From Misgurnus anguillicaudatus (Eukaryota > Chordata > Actinopteri > Cypriniformes > Cobitidae), in the NCBI RefSeq assembly GCF_027580225.2, contig NC_073340.2, positions 21,088,001-21,152,000 of the forward strand: DNA of 64,000 nt, in the 5' to 3' direction. Below are positions 1 to 9,966 of the stretch, piece by piece. The stretch's first letter is position 1. The number at the start of each line of letters is the position of its first letter. Both the position numbers and the translations under genes were made by a program. Below the pieces are notes generated by a model that had not been told where the DNA came from, searched no databases, and was given only the letters and a program-made list of their open reading frames with translations.

Positions 1-212
1 TGTCTGTTACTCAAAGCTTTAAGCACCTGTGAGAGTTGTCAGTGACAGTCCATAAGGACATTTTCTTGTCTGTCTCTCTCGCTCTCCCTCCCCTTCTCTC
101 TCTCTCTTTCTCTCAGCATGAGGCCTTAGATGATACAGCAGCCCAATAAAACTGTAATGATGCCACAAGGTGTTTTGATCAACCTTCTCTATTCTCTGTC
201 TCTCTGGTACAG
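1..212 (+). other. nrxn1 intron end with CT-rich tract
   Basis: Intron sequence before the first exon. A polypyrimidine tract of CT and CTCTCC units covers about 64-115. A second pyrimidine stretch near 188-206 serves the acceptor at 212. Confidence 0.6.
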
Positions 213-285
213 GATGACCTTCTGGTGGCATCAGCCGAGTGTCCCAGCGATGATGAGGATATTGACCCTTGCGACCCAAGTTCAG
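213..285 (+). CDS. nrxn1: nrxn1 penultimate coding exon (short-donor form)
   Basis: Internal exon of neurexin-1, a presynaptic adhesion receptor that binds neuroligins, LRRTMs and cerebellins across the synapse. It follows a pyrimidine-rich tract ending in the acceptor AG at 211-212. The reading frame starts with a whole codon at 213 and gives [20 protein letters not shown], the acidic juxtamembrane stalk I know from vertebrate neurexin-1. The short form ends at 285, donor GTGGGT, leaving one base of a split codon (phase 1). That phase matches the last exon at 4874. A second donor 9 nt downstream is listed separately. The exons for the laminin-G domains lie outside the window. Assignment to neurexin is certain; neurexin-1 rather than 2 or 3 rests on the tail sequence and on fshr lying next to it. 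Whether this is the a or b teleost paralogue is not decided. Confidence 0.93.
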
Positions 286-294
286 GTGGGTTAG
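213..294 (+). CDS. nrxn1: nrxn1 penultimate exon, long-donor form (+GGL)
   Basis: The same exon extended to a second donor, GTTAGT at 295. The 9-nt extension (286-294) keeps phase 1 and adds three residues, Gly-Gly-Leu, between the stalk and the terminal exon. The joined peptide then reads SSGGLA, as I recall for one human NRXN1 isoform; without the extension it reads SSA. Both donors have GT and a reasonable context. Use of both is inferred from the sequence, not observed. Confidence 0.75.
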
Positions 295-470
295 GTTAGT
301 CATCTTTCTTTTATATTTTTACTGTGCACATCTTCATTGTTCACTCCTTGATTACTTTTCAGTATTGACATTACATGATTATTGTACTGCAGTTTATTGC
401 TGTATGTCTAATAAATTGTAATATCAAATTTAAAGTCATCGGATTTGACATTTTACCAAATGCACTTAGT

Positions 471-922
471 ACACTGCAAAAAATGATTTTCAAGAAAAAA
501 AATTCCCAGTGTTTTTGTCTTGTTTTCAGTAAAAATATCAAAAAATTCTTAAATTGGGATGCTTTTTCTTGATGAGCAAAACGAACCAAGAAAATAAGTC
601 TATAGTTTTTAGACCAAAAATATAAAATGTAAGTTATTTTGTGCATAAAACAAACAAAAAAATCTGCCAATGGGGTAAGCTAAAAAACCTTGAACATTTT
701 TCTTAAACACTAAATTCAAGAAAAATTCTAGAAAAATTTGCTTACCCCATTGGCAGATTTTTTTTTGCTTGTTTTATGCAAGCAAACTTAAATTTGATAT
801 TTGTTGGTCTACAAACTGGACTTGTTTTCCTGGGTCATTTTGCTCATCAAGAAGGGGCATCTTAATTTAGGAATTTTTAGATATTTTTACTGAAAACAAG
901 ACAAAAATACTAAGTCAGTGTA
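471..922. mobile_element. foldback MITE in nrxn1 intron
   Basis: Ends ACACTGCAAAAAATG (left) and CAGTGTA (right). The two arms are inverted copies: AATCTGCCAATGGGGTAA at about 661-678 pairs with TTACCCCATTGGCAGATT near 742-759. The outer parts (GTCTTGTTTTCAGTAAAAAT and its inverse near 882-905) pair too. About 450 bp, non-coding; short open frames here are by chance. Confidence 0.75.
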
Positions 923-1920
923 GCAATAGTGTAAATACACGTTTAAAAGCATTCCAAATACCAAATTGCATAATTTCACCCAAGGCAAATGCTTTTTACA
1001 AGAGAAAAATGAAAACATTTATAGAAATATTGTGATGAAAGCATATGCCAAATGCAGTGTTAATGTAATTTAACACCAAGCAATTTGTTTTTGTCCTCAA
1101 AGCGGAAAAAACAAGTTTATAATTGTGACAAACAGGATGTGTTCTGATTGGCTGTTCTCACATACTAGCAATGCACTGCAGTATACTAAAACTTGTGTTT
1201 TTATGACTCTTTTTTCATAGTTTTCTTTGTGGAAATTGAGAGATTAGTCATATAAGATGCAATGTTTCTCAAATTCCAAAATTCGTGCGCACGTCTTATG
1301 TTCAATATACATAAGAAATTTGATTTTGTTCCAATGAGTAATCGTGTGAGTGTGGCTTCCCGATTCCACCGAATTGGAAACCAAGTGACAGACAACATCA
1401 GCTGTCGCTTGGCACAGATGGTTAAGACAGAAACCCAGATGAACACTGGAGGGATAGCTTTTATTGGTTTTCAATTTGTAGTGCTGTGCCAGGTCTGGGA
1501 ACTGTGTTACCTGAGCGCTTTGTTGCTTTCCTTCTCATTTTCCGTACGCATGCTGATTATACTGAAATGTTCACAGCGTGTGCTAAAATTAAAGTTTAAT
1601 GTATCTTTAAACAGACATTAATACCCCATTATGTCACATTGTATTATTTACCCTATTTTACAGTTCATATGCTGTAAATATACTGAGAATTTTAATTTTC
1701 TTTTTGGCACAGAGGGAGTTATTAAATAGCCTATTGCATTAAACAAAACTGTGCCTGTCATCACATTTTTGCACAACAATTCGTGTTGTTGCTGTTGTGT
1801 TATTGCTGGCTCGCCTGTTTTGGCACTGAGTTGTTTTTTTTTTTTACAAATTACCATTATTAAATCATAACTGTTAACAAGTCTGGGAAATTCATCTAAA
1901 TTCACGGTTTTCTGCATAAA

Positions 1921-2070
1921 ATCATTCTGTGAAAATATAACCTTGATATTGACTGAGTAAGGTCATGTCAAAGATTGGAATTAATGTAAAATCAATGACT
2001 GAAATGAAACTTTAATGATCCTAATCCCAAAATTAGATGATGAGTTAGCATGGATTTCACAGACAGTGTC
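1921..2070. repeat. dispersed repeat, copy 1 of 3
   Basis: Begins ATTCTGTGAAAATATAACC and contains GGTCATGTCAAAGATTG and GGATTTCACAGAC. Related copies occur at about 38365-38475 (same strand) and 46970-47130 (inverted). Confidence 0.55.
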
Positions 2071-2105
2071 TCATATTATAATATAATATAATATAAGTAT
2101 ATATA

Positions 2106-2607
2106 CAGTACTGTGCAAAAGTCTTAGGCCACCATGCCAGAATTAGATTTGTTGTTTTTGCAATAGTGATCATATATAATTGTTTCTCAGTCTCTTTAAT
2201 AGAATACATCCAGAAAATACATGAAATGTGTATGTAGTATTAAAAACTGTATAAAAATGTAAACTGATATGTCAAGTATTTAGAGTAAACTCCCTTCCAC
2301 TTGAGCAAAAACTGCAGGATCTCTTAAACCTAAATAAAATTAAACCCTAATTTCAAATTTTAAAGACATTTTTACTTCATTCTGCTCAAAAATGTTCCAG
2401 ATGTGTTAAGTGCCCCCACACTAAAGACCAACGATGCCTAAAGAAGACATTTAGTCCTGAAAATTAAATTTTTTATTATTTTGTACATATTTCCTGTATT
2501 TTCTGTTTGTATCGTAATAAAATACATAAAAAATAAATATGGATGGACATTAACACTTCTCAAACAACAAGTCTGGTGGTGGTGGCCTAAGACTTTTGCA
2601 ATTATAT
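2106..2607. mobile_element. Tc1/mariner-like non-autonomous element
   Basis: Exact 20-bp inverted termini TGCAAAAGTCTTAGGCCACC at 2114-2133 and its complement at 2581-2600, with ACAGTACTG outside the left one. This terminus is typical of a short Tc1/mariner-type element in fish. About 500 bp, AT-rich, no transposase. Confidence 0.7.
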
Positions 2608-2983
2608 TTTTTTATTTACCCCCAATCCTTTCTGATTTAGACGTTGATTTATTGCGTACAGGTTAAAGAGACCCGGTAAATTTTATAGGAGGTATATTGT
2701 TGGAAAAGGCCAGTGAGCATGCTAACATAGCATGTACAGCTTTTCCATTTCTCCACTCAGCGGGTGCATCCTGGTTACTCAGTCAACTGCACAAACCGCT
2801 TTTGACATGAAAAATGAAGTACAAAGGTTAACCCAGTCCTTCAGCTGGCAGTACCGCGGCTGCAAGTGGCCCGGGCGGTGGTCATATTATACGTGCAAAT
2901 GTGCAATGAGAAACATGCTGACGAATCAAAATGCAACATTACTAATTAACACAGAAACAAACATAGGAACCAGATGCACAGCA

Positions 2984-4058
2984 GGGTTGTTTTTGGCAGC
3001 CCTTTTAGTTTTAGTCTTAGTCTTTTGGACGAAAATGCGTTTTAGTCACATTTTAGTCACTTATAAACTTGAAAAAAAGGTTTTAGTCGATGAAAACGCA
3101 AAAGGGTTTTAGTCAAGTTTAAGTCAATTTTAGTAAAAAAAAAGTATTCTTTAACAAAAATAATTTAGGTTAAAAAGTGTGGTGTATTTAATACTATTAA
3201 AATGTGCATTAAGGTTGTCCCTGAGGGCTTGCCGTTGTGCCTTCTGCGCATGTAATAACAAAATAGTTGAGCCTGATATACCCTCATGTTGAGTTTGTGT
3301 GTTACGTTGAGACTTCGCTTATAAAGTTGAGAAACGCGTGCCTTGCCTTGTTATTTAAATACACCACAAAAAGTATTGTAAATGGGCTTAGGTTTGACAA
3401 GTAGATACATGTAAAACCTTAAGCTTACTATAAAATGTGTCACAAGCCGATTGTTGAGTAAAATTGAATGTATATGATATGTTAACAGCGTGACTTGTTG
3501 GTTACCTTTAAAAAAATATTAGCATGATGATCTTTTAGGTGGCGCTTGAGGTTGGTGGTATTCTTTCCACCTAGTTTGTGGCCACATTTACCGTCCTCAC
3601 CCAATATGCATTCCGTTTTTCTTTCTGATGGATTATACTGAAAGTATGTCTATAAATCATCTCGTTATTTCCGTTTATTGGCGTCACCACCACGGTCCTT
3701 CGAACTCGCCACAGGTGTGTTGTTGTGTGAAATCTGGTGCGCGGCATGGTGGCAGCCAGGTGGTGAGCATACCCAAAACAAGGATAGGAAGCAGCAGCTT
3801 CATACTGATACTTGCTGATACTTTTTAGCTAAAACAGACAGATTTCACGCAAAATAGGCAGAAATGGCATGCATTGTGTACGTAAGACTTATAATAATTT
3901 TCGTTACGTCTCGTCTCGTCAACGAAAACTCGAAAGCGTCTCGTCATGTTTTCGTCACCTTAGAGCCATTTTTAGCTTGTCATAGTTGCGTTATCGTCAT
4001 AAAAAAAGGTGCGTCAACAAAATCATTTCGTTATCGTCATCGTTGACGAAAACAACAC
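2984..4058. mobile_element. repeat with GTTGTTTT...AAAACAAC ends
   Basis: Begins GTTGTTTTTGGCAGCCC with a series of TTTTAGTC units and ends in GTTGACGAAAACAACAC preceded by many CGTCA/GTCTCG units. The ends mirror each other in GTTGTTTT. I recognise this kind of end as a common fish interspersed repeat; class not decided. Confidence 0.5.
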
Positions 4059-4870
4059 TGGAGTACAGAGACTTATAACAGGCGTATGTGTCTTGTAGCA
4101 TGCGATAGTTTTAAAAACAAATGGTTTTGAGGAGGTCGCCGTTCATAACCCCCGGCTGTATTTTGTCTTCGTCTCATTTCCTGCACCTGCGGGTTGCAAC
4201 GAGTCGGACCAAAGCTGCAAACGGCTTCGTTGAAGGTGTCTGATACAGCAATTATGCTCTGCCTCACAGTTACAGTCCCCTCACGGACACACATAAATCT
4301 GAACAAACTACACCATGGTGCATGCCGACACAACACATCATAAATAGCCAGAAAATGAAGTTCACTCGCTGGTCGAAGCTCACGGAAAAAATGCAGCATA
4401 TCAATTCTGATCACACGCTTATCTAGATGTATGTTTGCACAGGCCTATAGTAAACATTTGGAGAGAAGCAGTGGATTGGCGCATTTAAGGTTGAGTATCA
4501 TTAGTTTGCCTTGTGTCCTGTTTACAGAAGTGACTCTAGAGCTGTTTCTCAGCAGGATATCTGATCTCGTCAGTAGAGGAATCAATTTGGCGGAGAAATA
4601 TTGATTTTCGTGTCTCTCTCCTGTTCCTTCAGTTACTCTTCCACACATTATTTCATTCCACGTCTTAGTAGCCCATTTCTCGTTACCTGACTAATACTAT
4701 TAACTGGCTCGAAAGTAGCAGGGATATTGAAATCACAGTATCGGGCGTTTACGAAACTCTACTTTGAGTTTCTTAATCCATTATAGCCATCCCTAAGAGA
4801 TAGTGGTACTTGAATATCCCTGTAGCTTTAATGAATACTCTCTTTTTCTCTTTTCCCTCTTGTGTATCAA
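4059..4870. other. nrxn1 intron, no feature seen
   Basis: Intron sequence before the terminal nrxn1 exon. No transposon ends, RNA gene or conserved-looking exon seen; the final 25 nt are pyrimidine-rich. Confidence 0.5.
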
Positions 4871-4873
4871 CAG

Positions 4874-5175
4874 CCCACCCTCCGCTGCCCGAAGCGAAGG
4901 GTTACCCCAGCCCGGAGGTGATCCGGGAGTCCAGCAGCACTACGGGGATGGTCGTGGGCATTGTCGCGGCCGCCGCCCTGTGCATATTAATCCTATTGTA
5001 CGCCATGTACAAATACCGAAATCGCGACGAGGGCTCGTACCACGTGGACGAGAGTCGCAACTATATCAGCAATTCAGCCACGCAGCCCAACGGAGCGGCG
5101 GTCAAAGAAAAACCCATCTGCGTTCCCAAAAATAAAAAGGATAAGAAAAACAAGGACAAAGAGTACTATGTCTGA
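4874..5175 (+). CDS. nrxn1: nrxn1 terminal coding exon: transmembrane segment and cytoplasmic tail
   Basis: Last coding exon of neurexin-1, common to all long and short isoforms. The acceptor is CAG at 4871-4873. The exon opens with two bases of a split codon (G+CC, Ala), then encodes 99 residues and stops at 5173-5175 (TGA). Residues about 1-25 are the end of the extracellular stalk ([12 protein letters not shown]). About 26-46 are the single membrane helix, [21 protein letters not shown] short tail follows with [19 protein letters not shown] and a lysine-rich stretch. The protein ends EYYV, the class II PDZ ligand that binds CASK, Mint and syntenin in known neurexins. Helix and tail are almost identical to mammalian neurexin-1; the stalk ([12 protein letters not shown]) and the Lys-rich linker vary. 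The 4.6-kb intron upstream carries transposon insertions. Confidence 0.97.
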
Positions 5176-6620
5176 TCTTACAGACATCCCTCCCCCTTAT
5201 AATCCCATCCACAGATCCAATGCTCCGAACTCACACATTAAAGGGGAGGGGAGATCAACTTGTGTATAGTAATTGAGAAAAAAAGATTGAAAAACTGTCT
5301 TAGCTTTACCTAAGACGTGATATACTGTTACTAACAATGACGAAATATACTTTATAACCAAGCACACAAGAACTTGACCCAGCTGCAAAGTGTGTACAAA
5401 ACGAAATCAAAGCAGAGAACGGACCCAATATTTGGAGAGGCTCTGTGTAGCCAACTGTGGATGAGGGGGATTGGACCAAGTCAGCCTTGAAGAAGTGTAT
5501 TGCTGACAGACACGGCCACTGGTTAGATTTAAATGTATTTCATATTATGTTGCCTGTATATGTGTTGCCAGAACATTTTCCCTCTAAAGCCAGAAAAACA
5601 TCTGCAAACATTCGTTTGACCCGATGGAAAAGGAAAGAAGGACTTACAATGAGATGCTACCTATGATTGTTGAATCAGCCAAAGTATTTGACTCCCATTT
5701 CTGATGGCAGTATTGCAAGACTGGATGAGAAATGAAACTGATTTCCGTTCGCCCCGGACAAAGATCTTGCTGTCAAAGAGAGGTGCGGAGGCCTTAAATA
5801 TCAATCCAAGTGTAAAGGTTGTTGGATTTTCTTCTGTTTGTATGTTTGTCAGAACGATGACAGATTACGCTGGTGATGAGGAGGATTGCCATGGCCGTAT
5901 GGGATAGATTGAGAAAAACTCCATGCACGTAAAGTATCTTATTACATGTTTATATACGGTGCAAAGACTATCTGTGTGCTCTCTGGACTGTGGCTGAAGT
6001 GGTGTTTTATAGCCTGTTATATAGATGATGCCAACTACAGTATACCTGCTCTTCAAACTTTTTTTTTTTTTTTAGAAAAAACAAAGGCGAAAACAATGAA
6101 AAACAGACAATTAAATGTTGATGTGTTGCTATAGCGATAGAGCCGTTTCTGCCATTAGCTATGAAGATTTTGTTTTTTCCCTCTTTTATGTGCATCTTCA
6201 ACATCAGTTATTTTGGCCATACTCCTTTCTTTCCCTCTTCTTTTCTTTTCTTTTGTGTTTGCCGTTGTGTCAACATGAAAACACAAGAGTATACGTTTTG
6301 GGAAAGCGAGCAGAAATGGGAAAACGAACTAAGATTTTGGACTGTTTAAGCAATATTTTCTTGCTTGTCTTAGTGACCAAACAAATTATGCATGGTATTT
6401 AGAACTCAGATCTGCTGGGAGACAATATCATAATCTCAAAGTAACACTAATGAATTCAGTCCCCAAAATTTCAGGCATTGGATAATATCACAACAAAGAT
6501 ATGAAAACAACCCTTCAGAAGTGTTTGCAAACATTCTTAACTCTGCTATCTTGTACTGTGTGAGATGTACAAGAGGTATAAAATATATGACATTCTGAAT
6601 AAAATGTTTGCTTTTTGTTT
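5176..6620 (+). other. nrxn1: nrxn1 3' UTR
   Basis: Non-coding sequence after the nrxn1 stop. It is AT-rich, has no recognisable transposon, and runs to an AATAAA at 6598-6603 followed by a T/GT-rich downstream element (about 6604-6645). The extent is inferred from the signal alone. Confidence 0.6.
6598..6603 (+). terminator. nrxn1 poly(A) signal, proximal
   Basis: AATAAA hexamer about 1.4 kb after the stop codon. It is followed within 15-40 nt by a run of T and GT, the usual downstream element, so cleavage is expected near 6620. Confidence 0.6.
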
Positions 6621-6749
6621 TTTGTGTGTTTTTTATTTGTGTACAATTTTTCTATAATACCTTCTTTTGTTTTTATTGTGACAATTCTTTGATGACCTCA
6701 AAGTGAAGATTTATTATGAAAAAATAGTTTTGAAAAATCAAATGAATCA

Positions 6750-6755
6750 ATAAAA
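6750..6755 (+). terminator. possible distal nrxn1 poly(A) signal
   Basis: Second AATAAA 152 nt downstream of the first. The following sequence is only moderately T-rich, so it is a weaker candidate. Confidence 0.35.
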
Positions 6756-6906
6756 TATTAAGACCTATGGAAGCATTTGTCCTTAATTTCTTTGTATTTA
6801 CATTTAATGCTCCAAAGAACACCAGGATGCATTATTTTGGAAACGCTACATTTCATTAACAGCTGGTATCATTATCTGGAAAAAATGGTTTTGGGTTGTC
6901 ACTGGG

Positions 6907-7250
6907 GCAGTTACAGAGCCCCTAAGGTGACATTGGAGCAAAAAAATCAAAGTTTAGTTTCATGTGCTCACGTGAAACTTTGATGGGCTCACGTGAAACT
7001 TTCATGTGCTCACGCAAAACCTTCATGTGCAGAATTTTTTTTAAAGTTTAGTTTCACGTGCGAACGTGATAGTTTCACGTGCGAACGCGATAGTTTCACG
7101 TGCGAGCGCGATAGTTTCACGTGAGCGCGCGATAGTTTCACGTGAGCGCGCGATAGTTTCACGTGAGCACGGGACAGGTCTATCGTGCACGTGAACCTAA
7201 ACTTGATTTAATTTTTGCTCCATGTCCCCTTAGGGGCTCCATAGGCAGTA
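6907..7250. mobile_element. MITE carrying a CACGTG-rich tandem array, copy A
   Basis: Inverted termini: GAGCCCCTAAGGTGACATTG at 6916 and, inverted, CATGTCCCCTTAGGGGCTC to 7240. Inside, 21-bp units of the form AGTTTCACGTGCGAACGCGAT repeat about six times at 7060-7190, with inverted relatives (CTCACGTGAAACTTT) at 6965-7020. No coding. Confidence 0.75.
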
Positions 7251-7333
7251 CCCTTAAAGTAAGGAATAGTATAATGTATAGGCAACTGGATGTTATCGCA
7301 AAAATAAGATCTGACAGTGTGATCAGGACTCCC

Positions 7334-7584
7334 TGATCCCCTAAGGGGACATGGAGCAAAAATTAAATAAAGTTTAGTTTCGCGTGCGCACGTGAAAGTT
7401 TCACGTTCGCACGTGAAAGTGTCACGTGCGCATGCGAAACTAATCTTTTGTTTAAAAATTCTGCAGATGAAGGTTTCGCGTGAGCACATGAAAGTTTCAT
7501 GTGAGCACGCGAAAGTCTCACGTGAGCACATGAAACTAAACTTTAGTTTTTTTGACTCCAATGTCACCTTAGGGGCTCGGTAGG
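7334..7584. mobile_element. MITE carrying a CACGTG-rich tandem array, copy B
   Basis: Second copy of the same element, with ends CCCCTAAGGGGACATGGAGC and the inverse of GAGCCCCTAAGGTGACATTG. The core has units like GAAAGTTTCACGTTCGCAC and, past an ATTCTGCAG centre, units of the form GTGAGCACATGAAAGTTTCA. Confidence 0.75.
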
Positions 7585-7737
7585 ACACAAGACAGCTTAT
7601 TTCGCAATAACAACCAGCTGCCTGTGCATTATCCCGAAATATTTCACTGCTATTTACCTCATAATTGCATTTATTTGCATTTAATTTGTAATGAATGCAG
7701 ACCTTTTGCAAGAAAAATCTTTTTACTTTCAGTTTTA

Positions 7738-8278
7738 AGGAACATGATCTCACAAAGTTCCGTGGAATAGTCACAGAATTTTTTGCTAATTTTTCCGCGG
7801 CATTCTCACGGATCTCCGCATTTTTCCTAGGCCCTGCCACGGACTTTCTTTTTCGTGGCATTCTCACGGATTGGTTACTCAACTGTTTTTTCCTATTTTC
7901 AAACCATTGTCGCTTCGGTTTTGGGTTAGATTTGGTGTTTGCGTTAGTATGTCACTGTAAGTATTGGTTTATACAATTTTTTTCTGATGTATTCTTCAAT
8001 ATTTTCTAAACTTTAATCAATTGTCGCCTGGCGTTGGGGTTAGAGTTGGGTTTGGGTAGGGATGTCATTTTATGTAAATCTAACCCAAAACCGAAGCGAC
8101 AATGGTAACAAAATAGGACGAAACAGTTGAGTAACCAATCCGTGAGAATGCCACGGAAAAGAAAGTCTGTGGCAGGGCCATGGAAATATGCGGAGATCCA
8201 TGAGAATGCCACGGAAAAATGAGCAAAAAATTCTGTGACTATATGCCACGGAAATTCGTGAGATCAGGTTGGTTTTAA
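7738..8278. mobile_element. foldback element, ACATGATCTCAC family, copy 1
   Basis: Two long arms (about 7740-7945 and 8080-8275) are inverted copies sharing GGCATTCTCACGGAT, GGTTACTCAACTGTTT and CATTGTCGCTTCGGTTTTGG. The ends are CATGATCTCACAAAG and its partner GTGAGATCAGGTT. A related element sits at 23704-24255. Confidence 0.78.
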
Positions 8279-8621
8279 GATAAAACAAGATGTTTAAATG
8301 TCACAAACACACTATTTGGTTCATCATTTGTAAATATAATGTCATATATGTTATTAAAAAACATATTTATATTTCATTTTTGTGTAAAATTAACTGTACC
8401 TGTCAAAAATATTTTGCAGCATCCGGGTTACCGTGTGCTATTAGTTTTAAGCGGATGTTATCTGATAATAACAAATCTGCAAATGTCACTACTGGCCAAT
8501 CAGAATCAAGCATTCCAATGAGCCAAGAAAAAAAAGGTAAACATTTATGGTGCTTTTCCATTGCATAGTACCCCACGGTTTGGTTTAGTTTAGGTCAGGT
8601 TGCCTCAGCTCACCTCACTTT

Positions 8622-9091
8622 AGGCTTGTTTGACTTCATGCTGCGCCCCAAGAACCGACAGCCGGATTACATCAAAGTATTGTGAGAATGATTCGAGAAA
8701 TCATACAGAGTCTAATTTTATCCCACTCTCGCGGTACTTTGACGCCATCCGGCTGTCCGTTCTGGTCGTCGTGATTTCACCAAGTAAGATGTGATCTTGG
8801 ATCAACATTTTAATCAAAGATACCCCAACCTACCCTTTACTCAAACCCTAAGCATTTTTAAACCCTCAAATGAGTGTGAAATAATAGTTTCAGGAGTATT
8901 TCTCAAAAGCCCCTAACCCAATCCTAAACCTAAATCTAACATACACACTAATCCTAAGCCTGCAATCTGATTGGTTAATGAAAATGTTGATCCAGGACCA
9001 ACAATGGTGTTGATCCAGGATCATATCCTACTTGGTAAAATCACGTTCACCGTCAGTTCTAGTGGCACCGCATGAAGTTGAACAAGCCTTT
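8622..9091. mobile_element. foldback element, split by a nested MITE
   Basis: Starts TAGGCTTGTTTGACTTCATG and ends with its inverse (GCATGAAGTTGAACAAGCCT). Arms share AAGAACCGACAGCCGGAT and ATCCGGCTGTCCGTTC. An uninterrupted relative is at 25308-25448; here a second element (8771-9049) splits the right arm. Confidence 0.7.
8771..9049. mobile_element. MITE nested in the foldback
   Basis: Inverted ends: GATTTCACCAAGTAAGATGT near 8771 and ATCCTACTTGGTAAAATCAC to 9049. The interior also has inverted blocks GATCCAGGATCA / TGATCTTGGATCAACA. Confidence 0.68.
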
Positions 9092-9261
9092 TGGCTTGGT
9101 TAGCTTGGTTAGCCTTTAGCTTTTAGCTTTTGGCTAGGGATTATAGGCGTGTCGTTATATTTGCACTGCCTACTGCTGTGACATCATGTGAGAGCGTTGT
9201 TGTACATTCACATACATTCATTTATTTCTCAGTCCGCCACAATATTAAAATTGATCACCAC

Positions 9262-9419
9262 TAGGGTGACCATACGTGCCATTCTTCCTGGACGCGTCCT
9301 GGCCAGGATTTCGGGTTCGCCTTCCGGAACGTATGCTGTCAACAAATACGACTTCTGGAAGACGCACTGAAATCCTGGCCAGGACGCGTCCGGGAAGAAT
9401 GTCACGTATGGTCACCCTA
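9262..9419. mobile_element. short hAT MITE with perfect 8-bp target duplication
   Basis: 158 bp, ends TAGGGTGACCATACGTGCCA and TCACGTATGGTCACCCTA. Flanked on both sides by ATCACCAC (9254-9261 and 9420-9427), the 8-bp duplication typical of hAT transposition. Nearly a complete hairpin (CCTGGCCAGGA blocks). Confidence 0.85.
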
Positions 9420-9966
9420 ATCACCACAATAGATTTATTTGTTTATCACTACCTTTTTCTCACATGACAGTTTCTGTACAAATACCCGTGGCGTCGGTCG
9501 ACGCGCTCCGCTAAGTATCATTTAAGTTGCATTTAAGCGTATATGCAGACGTGCGCGTCGCAAATTTGCCGCCACAAACTGCAAGTCTGGAAAAAAACTG
9601 TTATGGTGTTCCTGATTCTCAACTTGTGGGTGTTTTTCATCGCTAAAAGGAAGTTTGGAAACTTACAGCAAAGCGCAGATGACAACAGGTTTACTCAAGA
9701 CAGCACAAGCTAACATGAAGGTAAAGCTAATCTTTTACATTATAGCGATGGCGCTTGTAGTGACGATTCTCTTAGACCAATCAGTGATCTACAGTGTTTT
9801 CACGTCACGTTTTGGTATCAGCTCGGGTCGCTCAGAACCCTGACCAAAGTGGTACAAAAAAAAGTATTGGGTCCTGCGTACTGCACCCAGTGGAAAAGCT
9901 CCCAAAAGTAAGCTGACCCGACCCAAACCAAACCGTGGGGTACTATATAATGGAACAGCACCATTA

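Larger units (their letters stand above)
8548..9963. mobile_element. Harbinger-like element, copy 1 (with nested inserts)
   Basis: Termini TGGTGCTTTTCCATTGCATA and, inverted, TATATAATGGAACAGCACCA. They are flanked by a 3-bp duplication TTA (8545-8547, 9964-9966), as PIF/Harbinger elements make. 1416 bp, no transposase frame. Contains a foldback at 8622-9091, a MITE within that, and a hAT at 9262-9419. Copies 2 and 3 are at 11181 and 33404. Confidence 0.8.

Noticed and set aside
4810..4873. ATG at 4810 as the start of a short membrane protein ending at 5175
   Set aside because: The upstream part is intron ending in a pyrimidine tract and CAG; the real exon begins at 4874 and joins in phase with the exon at 213.
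6907..7584. CRISPR-like array, because of regularly spaced short repeats
   Set aside because: Units are head-to-tail without unique spacers, occur in both directions, and lie in a vertebrate intergenic region within transposon ends.
7208..7882. 224-codon frame on the minus strand with CSRETF-type repeats
   Set aside because: It runs across a tandem array, two mobile-element ends and a foldback arm. The repeats are translations of the CACGTG units, not a protein family.
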